From NCBI GenBank assembly GCA_907163375.1, contig CAJQUW010004775.1:1-64000 (forward strand): a DNA stretch of 64,000 nucleotides, written 5' to 3'. Below, piece by piece: positions 45,397-56,566 of the stretch (position 1 is its first letter; every line of letters starts with the position of its first letter). A program made the translations under genes and the position numbers. This DNA comes from Prostheceraeus crozeri (lineage: Eukaryota; Platyhelminthes; Polycladida; Euryleptidae). The notes below the pieces were generated by a model that was given only the letters and a program-made list of their open reading frames with translations, was not told where the DNA came from and made no database searches.

Positions 45397-47597
45397 TTCA
45401 GGACTCTTTTTGTGAATGACTTAGTATCGCAATGTATCGATGAAGTGAAGAATGTGAAAAATAACATTATTAGAAATATTGACGAAGTACCTTGATGGCA
45501 TACATGTTGTGCAATGTGCATTCAAATTAATTCAGAGGAAATAGTTGTAGTTCGTGTAGTTTGACGTATTCGGAATCAATGTCAGTTCTATGTCAAATCG
45601 CCATTTCAGATTTGTGTGATAAATTGTAAGTGACAAGTCTTCACTTATGTTTTCATTTAGCATGTAGATAAATGGTCAGGAAGCAGGCCTAAGAGACATT
45701 GGTAACTATCTTAGAGAAATATCTAAGATTTGGATTGAGCAAATCAATGACATTCATGTTAATTTGGTTGATTGAAATCTATCTGATTGAATTGATTAAT
45801 CATAGTTGCTCGTAGATTACATAAATTTGACGTATTAATCGCTAGTAATGACGAAATTGCACGTGAAATATGATCAATAATGTAGGGAAGACCACAAACA
45901 GTTTCATAAAAGAGCTCTAACACGGCCTTTCTGAAGCCACGGGCGACACGCGAGAATGTCTATGGCTCCAACAAAGGACTGCGATAGCGTTCTTCCGTGG
46001 TAACGCCCTCAGCATTCACCTGGCTGGCAAAGCATTTTTAGTGACCAACTTTTCCTCCCCGCCCTCGTTCTTTTGTAATGACCTGCCATTAAAACTTAAC
46101 TTGTCTTCTAACTTATCTTGTTGGAAAAAAGGTGTCATTACGATATCAATGCAACACTGCAAACGACAGTTTGCTGGAACAGAAATGATTACTTTCATGA
46201 AATATTCCCGTGTGTCCTTCAGTGTTCCAAATAGGTAGTGCGGAAAATGGGGGAAATGATTAAAATTGCTTTAAGTAGAATCCCTATCATATAAGTGGAA
46301 ACTCGAGGAAAGCAATACCATATAAGCTTGAATCTAGTTTTTCGAAATGATACAAAACTTAGATATTTGTATAGCCGACAAATTGCAAAATAAGAGGGTA
46401 CTAATGTATGTATTATTTTGGAAAGTGACGCAAACTCAGTTTTAGGAATTAGAATACGTTTGTATTAAGGAATTATAAAACACCTTTGTTGTTGCAGCTT
46501 GATATAACAGATTTTGTGCATTTGTATGAATTTATTGTCTGTGTGATGATGTTGCTAAGTGGAGATGTACTATAGACAAGCTTTTTTTATGTATGACATT
46601 TATTTTACGACAGTTACACATGTAGTGAAAAGTTCTAGCGGTCTCGTTATGACCCATCAATCAAACTACAATAATTTGATAGTCATTACATGCAAGACGT
46701 CAAATTATTGATAAAATTATTCATATTTTGCAACACTATATGTAAATATTGATGAAGTCCTTGTATGTGCATCGTATGATTCGTGATCATGATGTACTGA
46801 AAGTATGCATTTCGTCATTTTGACATCGTCCCATTGTCGTGTACGAGGCTACATCGAAATTAGTTAATTTTCTGTAATTCGTCGATAATAGTCTGTAACT
46901 ATGTACTTTGTCCTATCTAATTGCGCTTCATATACTTTGCTTCTTTTTGTCAATTTTAAATGTGCAATGATAGAGCGTCGGCAAATTTAAGAAATTTGAT
47001 TGGCTAATCAGCTTTAACACGCTGACCCACACTTCACCGCTGGCTTGGCTGTCGAAGAGCAGAATTCTGCGATATCCCTATCAAATTAAGCATTGGTAAT
47101 TTTTTGTGACACAATTTTCTATTTTTCAAATAGAATTTTGTCTCGAAGTATTTGTAAAAGAAGTCAAGATTCATGTGTTGCAGGTAGCTTCAGAGCGTGC
47201 GTTCACAATGTATTTTTAATGAATTTTTCGTGCTGATTTGCCAATTATGTATACAAATCAATTTCTATGGAAATTCACAAGCCTAGTCACTTCGCACAAA
47301 CATAATGCAAGCAAATTTGCTCTAGTCTGGTAAAGATGACTATTTTGATACATTTTACACAAAGATTAACGACATCTTAATGGTCACAAAAAACATTCTC
47401 GTCCTTGTAAAATTAAATCTTTGGCAATATCCAAGCTAACAGGTCAAGGATAGGAAATACTCCTATTCTAATTTTCAGTTCCCACTTAACCATCCTTCCC
47501 TATGAACGCTGTGCAAAGCTATTTCTGTGTTTCTTAACTCTCAATTAATGTGTCGTCAGACGCTCTCATGTTCAAAATGACAATATTACCCTCAACA
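45397..47597. other. 2.2 kb intron DNA without recognised features
   Basis: AT-rich. Frames near 46,016-46,238 overlap on both strands and are not convincing. No element ends seen. Confidence 0.5.
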
Positions 47598-47724
47598 GTA
47601 TACTGCAGGGCTGACACTCTTCCGGTTTTAACCGGATTTCCGGTTTTTTTAAGAATAAACTAAGTAGTGAGAAAATGTTTTGTCAGGGAACAAATAATTT
47701 GGATTTTGAAAAATCTAAATTTTG

Positions 47725-48440
47725 AAAGGGTCCTTTTAAGATCATGAGGGGTCCTTTTGAGACTGCGAAAGGGGCCCCTTAAAGATCGTGAGGGGCCCTT
47801 TTGAGAGTGTAAAGGAGCCCTTCTAAGATCGTGAGGGGCCCTTCTGAGACTGCAAAGGGGACCCTTAAAGGGCTCATTTGAGACTGCGAAGGGGCCCTTT
47901 TAGATCGTGAGGGGTCCTTTTGAGACTGCGAAGAGGCCATCAAAGATCGTGAGGGGCCTTTTGAGATTATAAAGGGGCGCTTCTAAGATCGTGAGGGGTC
48001 CTTTTGAGACTGCGAAGAGGCCATCAAAGATCGTGAGGGGCCTTTTGAGATTGTAAAGGGGCCCTTCTAAGATCGTGAGGGGGCCCTTTTGATATTGTGT
48101 TGGGTCCTCTTTTGGGACTGCGAAGGAGCCTGCGAAGATCGTGAGAGCCCTTTTGGGACTGCAAAGGGGACCCTTAAAGATCGTGAGGGGCCCTTTTGAG
48201 ACTGCGAAGGGGCCCTTTTGAGATTGCGAAGGGGGCCCCTTTAAGATCGTGAGGGGCCTTTTGAGATTGTGAACAGGACCGTTTAAGATCGTGAGGGGCC
48301 TTTTGAGATGGTTAGGGGCTTATAGTATTGAGACCGGCACCGTTAAAGATAAGAGCATGTGCGGCCTTTTTAGATTATGTAGGTCTCTTTAGAATTGTGA
48401 ATTGGGCTATGCAGATTGTTAGGGGACCTTAAAGACCCTG
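47725..48440 (+). repeat. 43-bp GC-rich minisatellite, about 16 units
   Basis: Unit approximately GATCGTGAGGGGCCCTTTTG + AGACTGCGAAGGGGCCCTTN + AA, where GGGGCCC is self-complementary. Units vary by substitutions and small deletions and decay towards 48,440. GC content is far above the surroundings. Confidence 0.9.
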
Positions 48441-48542
48441 CAATTTTTAAGGATGATCCAATTCAAAGTTGATGCTCTCTAAAAATCCGCTTAACTCCTG
48501 AGTAGAAGATTCTTATATAAAGAAGTCAGTGATCCTTTCGTC

Positions 48543-48571
48543 GCTCCTGAAGAGACAGGACGAAACGCAAG
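48543..48571 (+). ncRNA. Hammerhead-like motif
   Basis: GCTCCTGAAGAGACAGGACG then AAACGCAAGT: CUGAAGA box, short stem and GAAACG box, as in the Penelope-type ends elsewhere. Upstream CCTTTCGTC could form the outer stem with GACGAAA. Confidence 0.4.
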
Positions 48572-49224
48572 TAATTAAGGTTTTGAGATAAGAAGTAAAT
48601 TTAGCTGGGAATGCTTGACGAGAAAGTTGTAATACGTAGTTATAGAGTCTATTATGAATTGAGTTCTGATCGCTTTGATGCTCTCCAAAGCGTGTCTTTC
48701 AAGAAGCGTGCCAGAAAAATATGAAAGAAAAATCTGCTAAAAAGTTTTGGGAACACAAGGGATTGACGAAAGAATATTTTTACGATCACTTGTTGCAAAA
48801 GTGGCTAAATTTAGGCGAAGACACCAGCGAAAATTGAAATCTCGCAAACAACTGCAGAAGTGATAAGGATTTCTTTTCGTGTAGAAATTCTGTATACCGG
48901 TACATTAAAAAATTCTCTAAATCTGAAACTACCCCTCCAATTCAAATGAAATGTATTGTAAGGAGAAAGCACACAGATTCACTTGTAGCCTCCATGTACA
49001 ATTTCATGGTGATTGGCTAAGTCGATTCTATGGCAAAACAATTCCATTTGTTCTACTGAGTATATATTATTACTCATACATTGTGAAACTCATAATAAAC
49101 CCCAAGAAATTTTGATTCACAAAACCTCCCTCATCATGACATTTTGAAATCACATGGAACTGAGAAAAGTTGTGGGCCTAATTCCTGTTTGATAATGTGA
49201 TGCCGAGAAAGTGCTTTATACATT

Positions 49225-49340
49225 GCAGGAGGTTTCTCCTGCAGAGCATTAAATACATCAGAATTCTACTAGTTATACTCTCAAAAGGCTGGAGGTTTCT
49301 CCTGCAGGGCTTTGAAAATATCAAAATTCTACTAGGGTAG
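49225..49340 (+). repeat. 63-bp minisatellite, left part (two units)
   Basis: Units of the form GGAGGTTTCTCCTGCAGGGC + TTTGAAAATATCAAAATTCT + ACTAGTTATACTCTCAAAA. Same family as 50,335-50,595; the two blocks are separated by the 49,341-50,334 insertion. Confidence 0.8.
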
Positions 49341-50334
49341 GTGCGGGTAATATGGGACGGCGGGTAATATGGGACACTTAACAACGAATATCTTCGAAAA
49401 AAGATACTTTCTGCAAATATTTTGGAATAATGAAGGTGGTCATTTATTGATGTGATCATTAACTGCAAACACAAAATTTAAGAGAAATCGGCTGCATGCT
49501 TCTGCTTGTGTGATTAAAACACTAGTGATACATGAATTTTTGTAGGTCAAAAATAGGGCTGATGTAAAATGTAAATTTAAATGCATTGGACATGGAAGCT
49601 GGGGTCTTGTGCTATGCTTCAATATTTCACTTTTTCAATTTAAGAATTTTATCAAATATTTTTATAGCTTCTTAAATAAGATATTTAAGTCTGGTAATAT
49701 CGGACACTCCTAGCGATATGTCTCTCCAGCTTAATAAACCTCATCGTGTGAGCGACAGGGATGAATTGCAACTGAGAGACCAAAGATATCCGGTGTCTTG
49801 ACTACCTCCAACTATGTTTCCGAAGTTCAACAATCAGAGAAGAAAAAAAGAATCCACTCCTCGAAACAAAGGTAAAGAAAATAAGCCTATAAAGAAAATA
49901 AAATCTCGAAATATCTCCAATCCAACTCAAACTGTTGGAATGGATACGCAGCCTCAAAACATAAACAAATGACCCAAGTTACTTCTGTTAGGTCTGTGAT
50001 GGGGAGTATAGTGATGACCTAAGATGTGGTCTTCAGGTTGACTTGATACAATGCACTCAATGTGGATCGTGGGTACACGAGGATTGCGCTGGAGCAAATT
50101 GAAAAGTACATTTCATTTGCTATGACTGTGAAGAAGACCAGTGTATTGATTCGATATTTTATAGAATCTCTGATAATTCGTTTCATTCGTTGTTCAAAAT
50201 AAAACGAGAGTTTACCGGGAATGTTTTTTTTATCTTATTGATGGTGGGAATTTTTCAAAGTACCCTAATTTCAAGAAATTCTAAAAGAGGGATATATTGA
50301 ACATTCATTCTATTCATCTAGCTAAATTTTAGAG
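49341..50334 (+). mobile_element. Remnant of a pogo-like DNA transposon with a PHD-type tail
   Basis: Starts with GGTGCGGGTAATATGGGACG then GCGGGTAATATGGGACACTT, the paired GGGTAATATGGGACA form known from ends of mariner/pogo-related elements; a third variant is at 49,693. Around 49,985-50,150 the + strand encodes VCDGEYSDDLRCG, then DLIQCTQCGSWVHEDCAGAN and later FICYDC, a C4HC3 PHD-type finger as found at the C-terminus of many pogo/Jerky-type transposases. Stops occur before VCDG and after CAGAN. The DDE core is missing and no right inverted end is visible, so the copy is deleted. It splits the 63-bp minisatellite. Confidence 0.55.
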
Positions 50335-50595
50335 AATTAAACAGTCAGAGGTTTATCCCAAAAGCCTGGAGGTTTTGCCTGCGGCGCTTTATAAAACATC
50401 AAAACCCTGCTAGTTGCACTTCCAAAAAGCTCTAGGTTTTGCCTGCGGCTCTTTATAAAACATCAAAATTCAACTAGTTATACTCCCAAAAGCGTGCAGG
50501 TTTTGCCTGCAGCGCTTTAAAACATCAAAACTCTACTAGCTGCACTCATAAAAGGCTCGAGGTTTTGTCTGCGATACTTTGCCTCAAAATGGTTG
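50335..50595 (+). repeat. 63-bp minisatellite, right part (four units)
   Basis: Units of the form GAGGTTTTGCCTGCGGCGCT + TTATAAAACATCAAAACTCT + ACTAGTTGCACTCCCAAAAG. CCTGCRG and CTAGT are constant. Confidence 0.9.
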
Positions 50596-50789
50596 AGCTC
50601 CAATTGATTATTATCTATGGCCTTAATGCATTAATAATCAACGTATTTTTAGTCGCAGCATATGGTATAGAGTGTGTAGGCGCATAAAGATTCATAAGTA
50701 ATTAAAATTGAATCTTGGATTATTTGTAATCATATCAAAACTGAAAATGGGCCCCAGAAAAGGTAACGTTTGGGCCCCTAGAAGATATC

Positions 50790-50935
50790 TTCCGCATTTT
50801 TTTCTGACACCGCGTTCTCATCCATGAATTTAGGATAATTTCTGTTCAAATAATTTACGATGGGTCTGTCACAGTGCGCTGTCATTCCATCCTGTATGAA
50901 GATATCCCTATCCTTCATGACATTCGGTATATTTC
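50790..50935 (-). pseudogene. Fragment of a Tc1/mariner-type DDE transposase
   Basis: On the minus strand: NVMKDRDIFIQDGMTAHCDR then PIVNYLNRNYPKFM. F.QDG..AH.....V..YL is the second catalytic aspartate motif of the Tc1/mariner/IS630 superfamily (QDNAPCH-type box). The segment is open throughout but only about 48 codons long. The catalytic first Asp and the final D/E are not found. The preceding minus-strand frame at 50,999-51,229 is unrecognised but could be part of the same gene. Confidence 0.5.
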
Positions 50936-51762
50936 ATACAGCATAGAAAGGAAGATTTTACCACACATTCTCGATTTCTCGAAAGAATGATGGCTCTGTC
51001 AAAGAAAATGGCTTGCCCAAGCATTTAGACCGCGCTGACCATGGATTTTGTCTGAAGATATTTGCTGTGACCAGACCGCTCTGCTGAAGCGGTCTTCCAA
51101 ACGTCGAACAGCTGAACAGCAATTTCCTAGTGGTATCATGAAAATTCTTCTCAACAAAGATGATCTTGCACCGTGTGACGTCATGGCACGATTAACAGAA
51201 AATGGCAAAGCTGCACGAGAATAGTGCATTATAAATATGAATGTAAAATTTCTGATCGAAATGAAGAAAGTTGTCTTTGAAACAGTTAAGTAAAATCATC
51301 CATTGGCATACATGCAGATTATTCGATAATATGCAGTCTTTATATCGAGAATATCTTAAATATCTTTTAATCGTCAATCGTTCAATAACTTCATACTGAT
51401 TTTACATTGGGGGGAGGGTAGAGGGGTCTTTGTAGTACACTGTCTAACCTTCGAAAACGGTTCTCCTGAAAATAGTAGCTGTTCGAGGCATGTATTCTAG
51501 TGCACCTTGATGAAACTGATGATTGAATAAGCATTAGTAATAATTTAATATTTTTACTTGCTAACTGTGACGATTCAGAAGCATCTTTATTAGAAGAGAC
51601 CCAACTTCTGCTTGAACGCTTTCAAAACTTACCAGGTTGTGTGATATCGAATAATTGTAAGTTTGTTACTTTGAGGGGCCCACGACTACGTAATCTAGGG
51701 GGACCCATTCCGATTTGACTTTCCGGTATTTATTTTTGATAAGAGGGGCAGCCCTGATACTG

Positions 51763-54700
51763 TCATTTTGCCCTTGAGAGCGTCTGAAGATGAAACTCGT
51801 CGTGCTTGCACATTATGTCTTAACACAATATATTCAGTCCTTATGTGGAAGCAATTATATATCTTTAGTCGGAATATGCACCTCCAGTATAATGAACGCT
51901 TTGGTATAATTTATGATTGCACAACACACTGTTTAGCAACTCATCTTGTCATAAATCTTAGACATCTGTTCCCTGGTAGCTAGCAATAGACTACAAAATC
52001 TCATTGATGTTCTTACTTGTTTTTTGAGACAGTTCTTTCTCAACGATGCAATACGATTTCGTAGATACGCCCATATTTTTATTGCGAAGAGATGTGACCC
52101 GTGAATTTTTATGGTACCTAGTTTTCCAATTTAGTTCCGCTAGACTGTTTATATTAACTAATCACTATTATTATCTCGATTCATCAGACCCTTTTTATGT
52201 GTCTGTCATTACGGAGGAAGGGACGGTTGAATCCTGGTAGGCATGTGTATTGATTCGCTTTAAGCTCTTATATGAGATTGCAAATTCATGGTCCAAGAAA
52301 ATTGTACACGTCTCGTATTGGTTAGGTGGAAACAGGATATCAATTGATTCATACTTGATATTGAAATTGTTTGCTGAAGTAACTGATTTCAAAGTAATGT
52401 AATGTCAGGCGAGGAAATTACACACATGAAATTTAGTGGATCAGTACATGTTATGAAGGTTATGAAGGTCACCTGGAGAGAGGTGCATGTCGAAATGAAA
52501 CATGGAAGTGGTGGAGCAAGGAAATGGAGGAGGTGATTTCCACGCAATGAGTGCTGCAATCTTTCGGTGGAAGAGCAATGTAACAACTCGAGAAATGACT
52601 ACAAGAGTCGAATGGAAAGAAAAATGCGAAGGGAACTACTGAAATAGTAGATGTCCATATGGTGGAGATGTGGAAGTGAATGAAAAAATGAAGGGCAGGA
52701 CCTAACTACTATGAATGACTAAACGAAGATGAAAGATGGGAGAAACGCAGCAAGCCCCACTGTTTGCTGAAAGCAAATGAGTAGATTGTACTGAATGTTA
52801 CAGAGGAAGTGTGAAGATGCATTACTTAACTAGGAAAGCGATTGGAACGGATTGTAGTCACATGACCATCACGTGGTCGAATGTCCTATGGATTGAGGAG
52901 ACCCAGAAGACATCAGGATTGCACTACAAATTATGAATTATGGCAAGACTACACATTGTAGAAAACAAAAGAACGGCTTACCACAAAGCTTGGGATTGAA
53001 TACAGTTCTTTTTCACTTTCAATACACGGGTGGTTTGCCACAAATTTTAGCTAGGAAATTTAATCATTCGGACGATATCTGCATCGCTTTTCGAAGTAAA
53101 GTTTTTTTACAAATATGAGCAGGTATCAGCGCATATTTGGATCTGATTGAAAAATATTGCAGCACCTAACGCCTTCAACCCAATAATTCAAAGACGTCAA
53201 GCGCATTCCACTTGACTTACATCATGCAGTGAGTACTTCGGAACTGGACATTTTACTAAATGGCAGTCGCTTGAAACACTACCCTAAACCAGCTTAACTT
53301 TGTAACGCCCGACAGAACTCTGGCCTGCAAATTACCAGAGATGCGGTTAGAACGGGAGTTTCCAAGTCATGTGGTGTGGTAATGGAAATGAACTTTTGTC
53401 GTATGGGATTTCCCATGTATGGGACACCGGTGAAATACCAGTCAAAATGCAGAAAGTGTATACTATGGTCACAGAAAACATGTAAATGCAATTATTGCCT
53501 ATTAAACTGTTCTTGCCCCACATTGGATATTGTCTCACTGATGGAACAGTTACAATCACAGCATAGTCATTTCACTCAATTTTGTAGGCATGCAGATGAC
53601 GGAGAAAGACGTAGAAGCCCACGTTTAAGACGTTTTATCTTCAATCTTTCCTCTCGTCTTTCTAGACAACCAGTTATTACAATGTGCAAGGCTAATATAA
53701 TGTAATATGGTCACACTCGCAATCTTTTAGCTTAACGCAAGGAAATTGAGGTAGTTCTAGCACTCATTCCAAATGCGCAAATCTGATGGAGATGTCGTTG
53801 AACTTAGCACTCATTCATTTTGAGCATTTGCTTGCACTAATGTGAAATTGTTTGTTCTTGCTTTATCTAATCGAATGAAAATTTCTACGAGTGAAATTGC
53901 TATATTGTGAGCTTACCTGAATTATTGGTGAATGTGGAAAATATTCAAAAATGAATGTCCTCCTTAAGTGAGTGACTGGTGTGAATTATGATGCCTTTTC
54001 ATTCCTTTTGACCGGCCCAGAAAATTGAATTCCTTAAACTCACTGTTTTCTGGAATAATGCCATTATGGTGCTATATAATCAACAATCAGGCACACGAAG
54101 ATCTGCTACTGTCAACGTTCGAGTGACATTTCCATGCTCTATTCATTTGTGATTTCGAGGAGGTTGTCATTGTCGATTTTGTGCACCCTTGCTATTTTTC
54201 TCATGACTTGTTTTGAATGTCACGCGGATATCTTACACTAATTCAATTGTGTATTCGAAGAAATCGAAATAGTCCACAACAGCAATCCGTACAAGAACAG
54301 ACATAGCGTTACCGGACATCCTTTTTACTTAATACTGTGTAGCATTTCTAAGGTTTTTTTTCTGCTTTCTTTCGTGCTGCACCAGTTTCAGCTGCAGTAT
54401 ATCATTTCGAAGTTTTTGAGCATCATTATCATCAGCGATGTCATCGTGCTTGAAAATGCACTGAACTATATATTTACCCAATTCAAGTAGACCTAATAAA
54501 TTCTATGGAGAATTACTAAACAGTACTTTTCAGTTTTTTGTAATTCTTTAGGAAAAGAATTGTTGAAGCTCTCACGACATGAATATTCTATGTATGAAAA
54601 AGAGTAATTAAATCATAACTCGCGTTTTCCGAAAAATAGGAATATATTTGATATTGCATAGTTTTTTTTGGGAATAGTCAAGTGCTTTGTTTTGAGTTTT

Positions 54701-54812
54701 GAAAGTAATTGAATTCGGCTTCGAAATTTTGATGAAGGGATTCATATCCAATTTTACAAAAATGAAATTTCAAGCTCATCACAGAAACTTTGCCTCTTCC
54801 ATTTCTATTTTA
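51763..54812. other. 3 kb intron DNA with one cysteine-rich open frame
   Basis: No element ends recognised. 53,376-53,705 (+) encodes a frame with KCRKCILWSQKTCKCNYCLL then NCSCP, a dense cysteine cluster that may be a zinc-binding piece of a transposase. I cannot place it in a family and see no splice sites around it. Confidence 0.35.
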
Positions 54813-54990
54813 GATACTTTCAAATCGGTTTCACATTTTTCCAATTGAATTGAGATATTTTCGAAGTTGAAATCGCCAAGAAATTCAACTGAGAAATCTG
54901 AAATTCATAGAGAAATATCTGAAATGATTAGGAGATATCTGAAATAGACATGGAAAAGGTGCAGACTATTTCCAAAAAGTTCTATTTCAA
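54813..54990 (-). mobile_element. Diverged fragment of the non-autonomous hAT family
   Basis: Matches the ATCTGAAAT-rich interior of the elements at 11.3 and 17.3 kb: GAGAAATCTGAAATTCAT, GATATCTGAAATAGACAT and GGAAAAGGTGCAG in order. Termini are absent. Confidence 0.65.
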
Positions 54991-55187
54991 ATCGCAGAAA
55001 ATATTTTATTTTGTATTCATTACATTGATCGAACGAGTACACAACAGCAACACAATGAAATCAAGAGATTTAAACAACATTACGTTGTTCATTATCCATG
55101 GAAACGGAATCAGAGGAGAACTTTATCTTAAGTGTTTCTTGAGAAGCACGTTATGATCGTGAGTTTTACATAATTTCCACTCGCCCA
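54991..55187. other. Short unassigned stretch
   Basis: Nothing recognised. Confidence 0.4.
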
Positions 55188-55205
55188 ATCAATTCAAAAT
55201 TATTA

Positions 55206-55235
55206 CTTAGATATTTCGAACAGCTCATCAACTAC
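55206..55235 (-). ncRNA. Possible hammerhead-like core, minus copy
   Basis: Minus strand GTAGTTGATGAGCTGTTCGA then AATATC: UUGAUGA and GAAA boxes with only a very short stem II. Weak. Confidence 0.3.
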
Positions 55236-55431
55236 AGACAAAGATAAGAAAAGCATGTGTGAACTATGAAATGAAGATACGAAGCTAACTATGGTAAGAC
55301 AATTGAAGGCCGACCAGCGGCTTAAAAATTAACAACACTGTGTATCAATTTGTGGAATACAAGAAAGCATAATTCACAAAAATATTAGAAAAGTATTAAA
55401 AACTTATATAAAAGGAAATACAAAAATGAAT

Positions 55432-55695
55432 TTATCTCAAAAAAGGTAATAATGTCTCGCCGCAGCAACCATGAATAAAATTATTCTCATTATGTATGAA
55501 AATAGCCTCTAAGGATTTTTTCTTGGCATTGTTGCGTTCACTCTTTAGGATCTTCCAAGATAAACTATTTCGGATATTGGTGTTGTGTTCTTCAGCATGC
55601 TGAAAGAATTTTGATGAACTTGAGGTTGTATGCTCATTGAGTCTTGCTTTAATGGTGCGAGATGTTTCACCTATATAACAATTCTTACAAATCAA
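55432..55695 (-). pseudogene. GIY-YIG endonuclease domain, minus copy of second pair
   Basis: 87-residue open frame MICKNCYIGETSRTIKARLN then EHTTSSSSKFFQHAEEHN, ending ETLLPFLR at a stop. Core residues YIGET, the Arg of the RTIKARL helix and the EAIFI motif are present. The upstream half of the domain is missing at the junction, so it is 5'-truncated like the minus copy of the first pair. Confidence 0.75.
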
Positions 55696-55744
55696 ATTGT
55701 AATTTGATTAAAATAAATTGCAATTGAAGGTCATTCGAAAATGG

Positions 55745-56292
55745 TTTACAGATACAGGAGAGAAAAATGATGAAAACAATACCATACCGAGACCTTTCTT
55801 AAAATTACCTTATATGGAGAAAGGCAACGCCGCGAAATAATCAACCTTGCTAAGAGAACAGAAGTTTGCGATAAAATCAGAATTATTTTTGAGACTGAAC
55901 CAAATTTAGGTCTGAGATTCAGAAGGACTAAGGAACGGCCCCGTTGTGATGCAAATTGCTGGACGTGCAAGACCGGGGAAGGCATTGAACAGTGCTACAG
56001 TAAATTTGTTATTTATAAGATTACGTGTTTGATTTGTAAGAATTGTTATGTAGGTGAAACATCTCGCACCATTAAAGCAAGACTCAATGAGCATACAACC
56101 TCAAGTTCATCAAAATTCTTTCAGCATACTGAAGAACACAACACCAATATCCGAAATAGTTTATCTTGGAAGATCCTAAAGAGTGAACGCAACAATGCCA
56201 AGAGAAAATCCTTAGAGGCCATTTTCATACATAATGAGAATAATTTTATTCATGGTTGCTGCGGCGAGACATTATTACCTTTTTTGAGATAA
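55745..56292 (+). pseudogene. Penelope-like linker and GIY-YIG domain, plus copy of second pair
   Basis: At 55,780-56,020 the + strand encodes RFRRTKERPRCDANCWTCKT, the cysteine-containing linker, then VIYKITCLICKNCYVGETSR (both tyrosine motifs). The GIY-YIG domain runs to 56,292 with the C-terminus ETLLPFLR as in the minus copy. The protein lacks its reverse transcriptase. Nearly identical to the minus copy where they overlap (YVGET for YIGET, HTEE for HAEE). Confidence 0.75.
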
Positions 56293-56508
56293 ATTCATTT
56301 TTGTATTTCCCTTTATATAAGTTTTTAATACTTTTCTAATATTTTTGTGAATTATGCTTTCTTGTATTCCACAAATTGATACAGTGTTTACTATATATAT
56401 ACAGTTGTTTGTTAATTTTTAAGCCGCTGGTCGGCCTTCTATTGTCTTACCATAGTTAGCTTTGTATCTTCATTTCATAGTTCATGCATGTTTTTCTTAT
56501 CTTTGTCT

Positions 56509-56535
56509 GTAGTTGATGAGCTGTTCGAAATATCT
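56509..56535 (+). ncRNA. Possible hammerhead-like core, plus copy
   Basis: Mirror image of 55,206-55,235, same boxes. Confidence 0.3.
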
Positions 56536-56566
56536 AAGTAATAATTTTGAATATTGATTTACGGCT

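Larger units (their letters stand above)
47606..51756. mobile_element. Composite 4.15-kb element with CAGGGCTG ends
   Basis: Left end CAGGGCTGACACTCTTCCGG; right end, read on the other strand, CAGGGCTGCCCCTCTTATC. ATACTG precedes the left end (47,600-47,605) and follows the right end (51,757-51,762), a possible 6-bp or partly decayed 8-bp duplication. Both ends also share TTTCCGGTNTT and GGGGCCC words. Inside are a 43-bp minisatellite (47,725-48,440), a 63-bp minisatellite split by a PHD-bearing remnant (49,225-50,595), a hammerhead-like motif and a minus-strand DDE-transposase fragment (50,790-50,935). It is not certain that the DDE fragment belongs to the same element. CAGGG termini suggest hAT. 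Confidence 0.55.
55188..56566. mobile_element. Second inverted pair of Penelope-like copies
   Basis: A minus copy (55,188-55,695) faces away from a longer plus copy (about 55,745-56,566). The outer sequences are inverted copies out to AATCAATTCAAAATTATTAC at the left and its counterpart at 56,566. Both encode the same GIY-YIG domain, of a family distinct from the 43.6-kb pair. Shared end sequence: AAGCCGCTGGTCGGCCTTC. No target duplication was recognised. Broken, but the arms are nearly identical. Confidence 0.75.
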
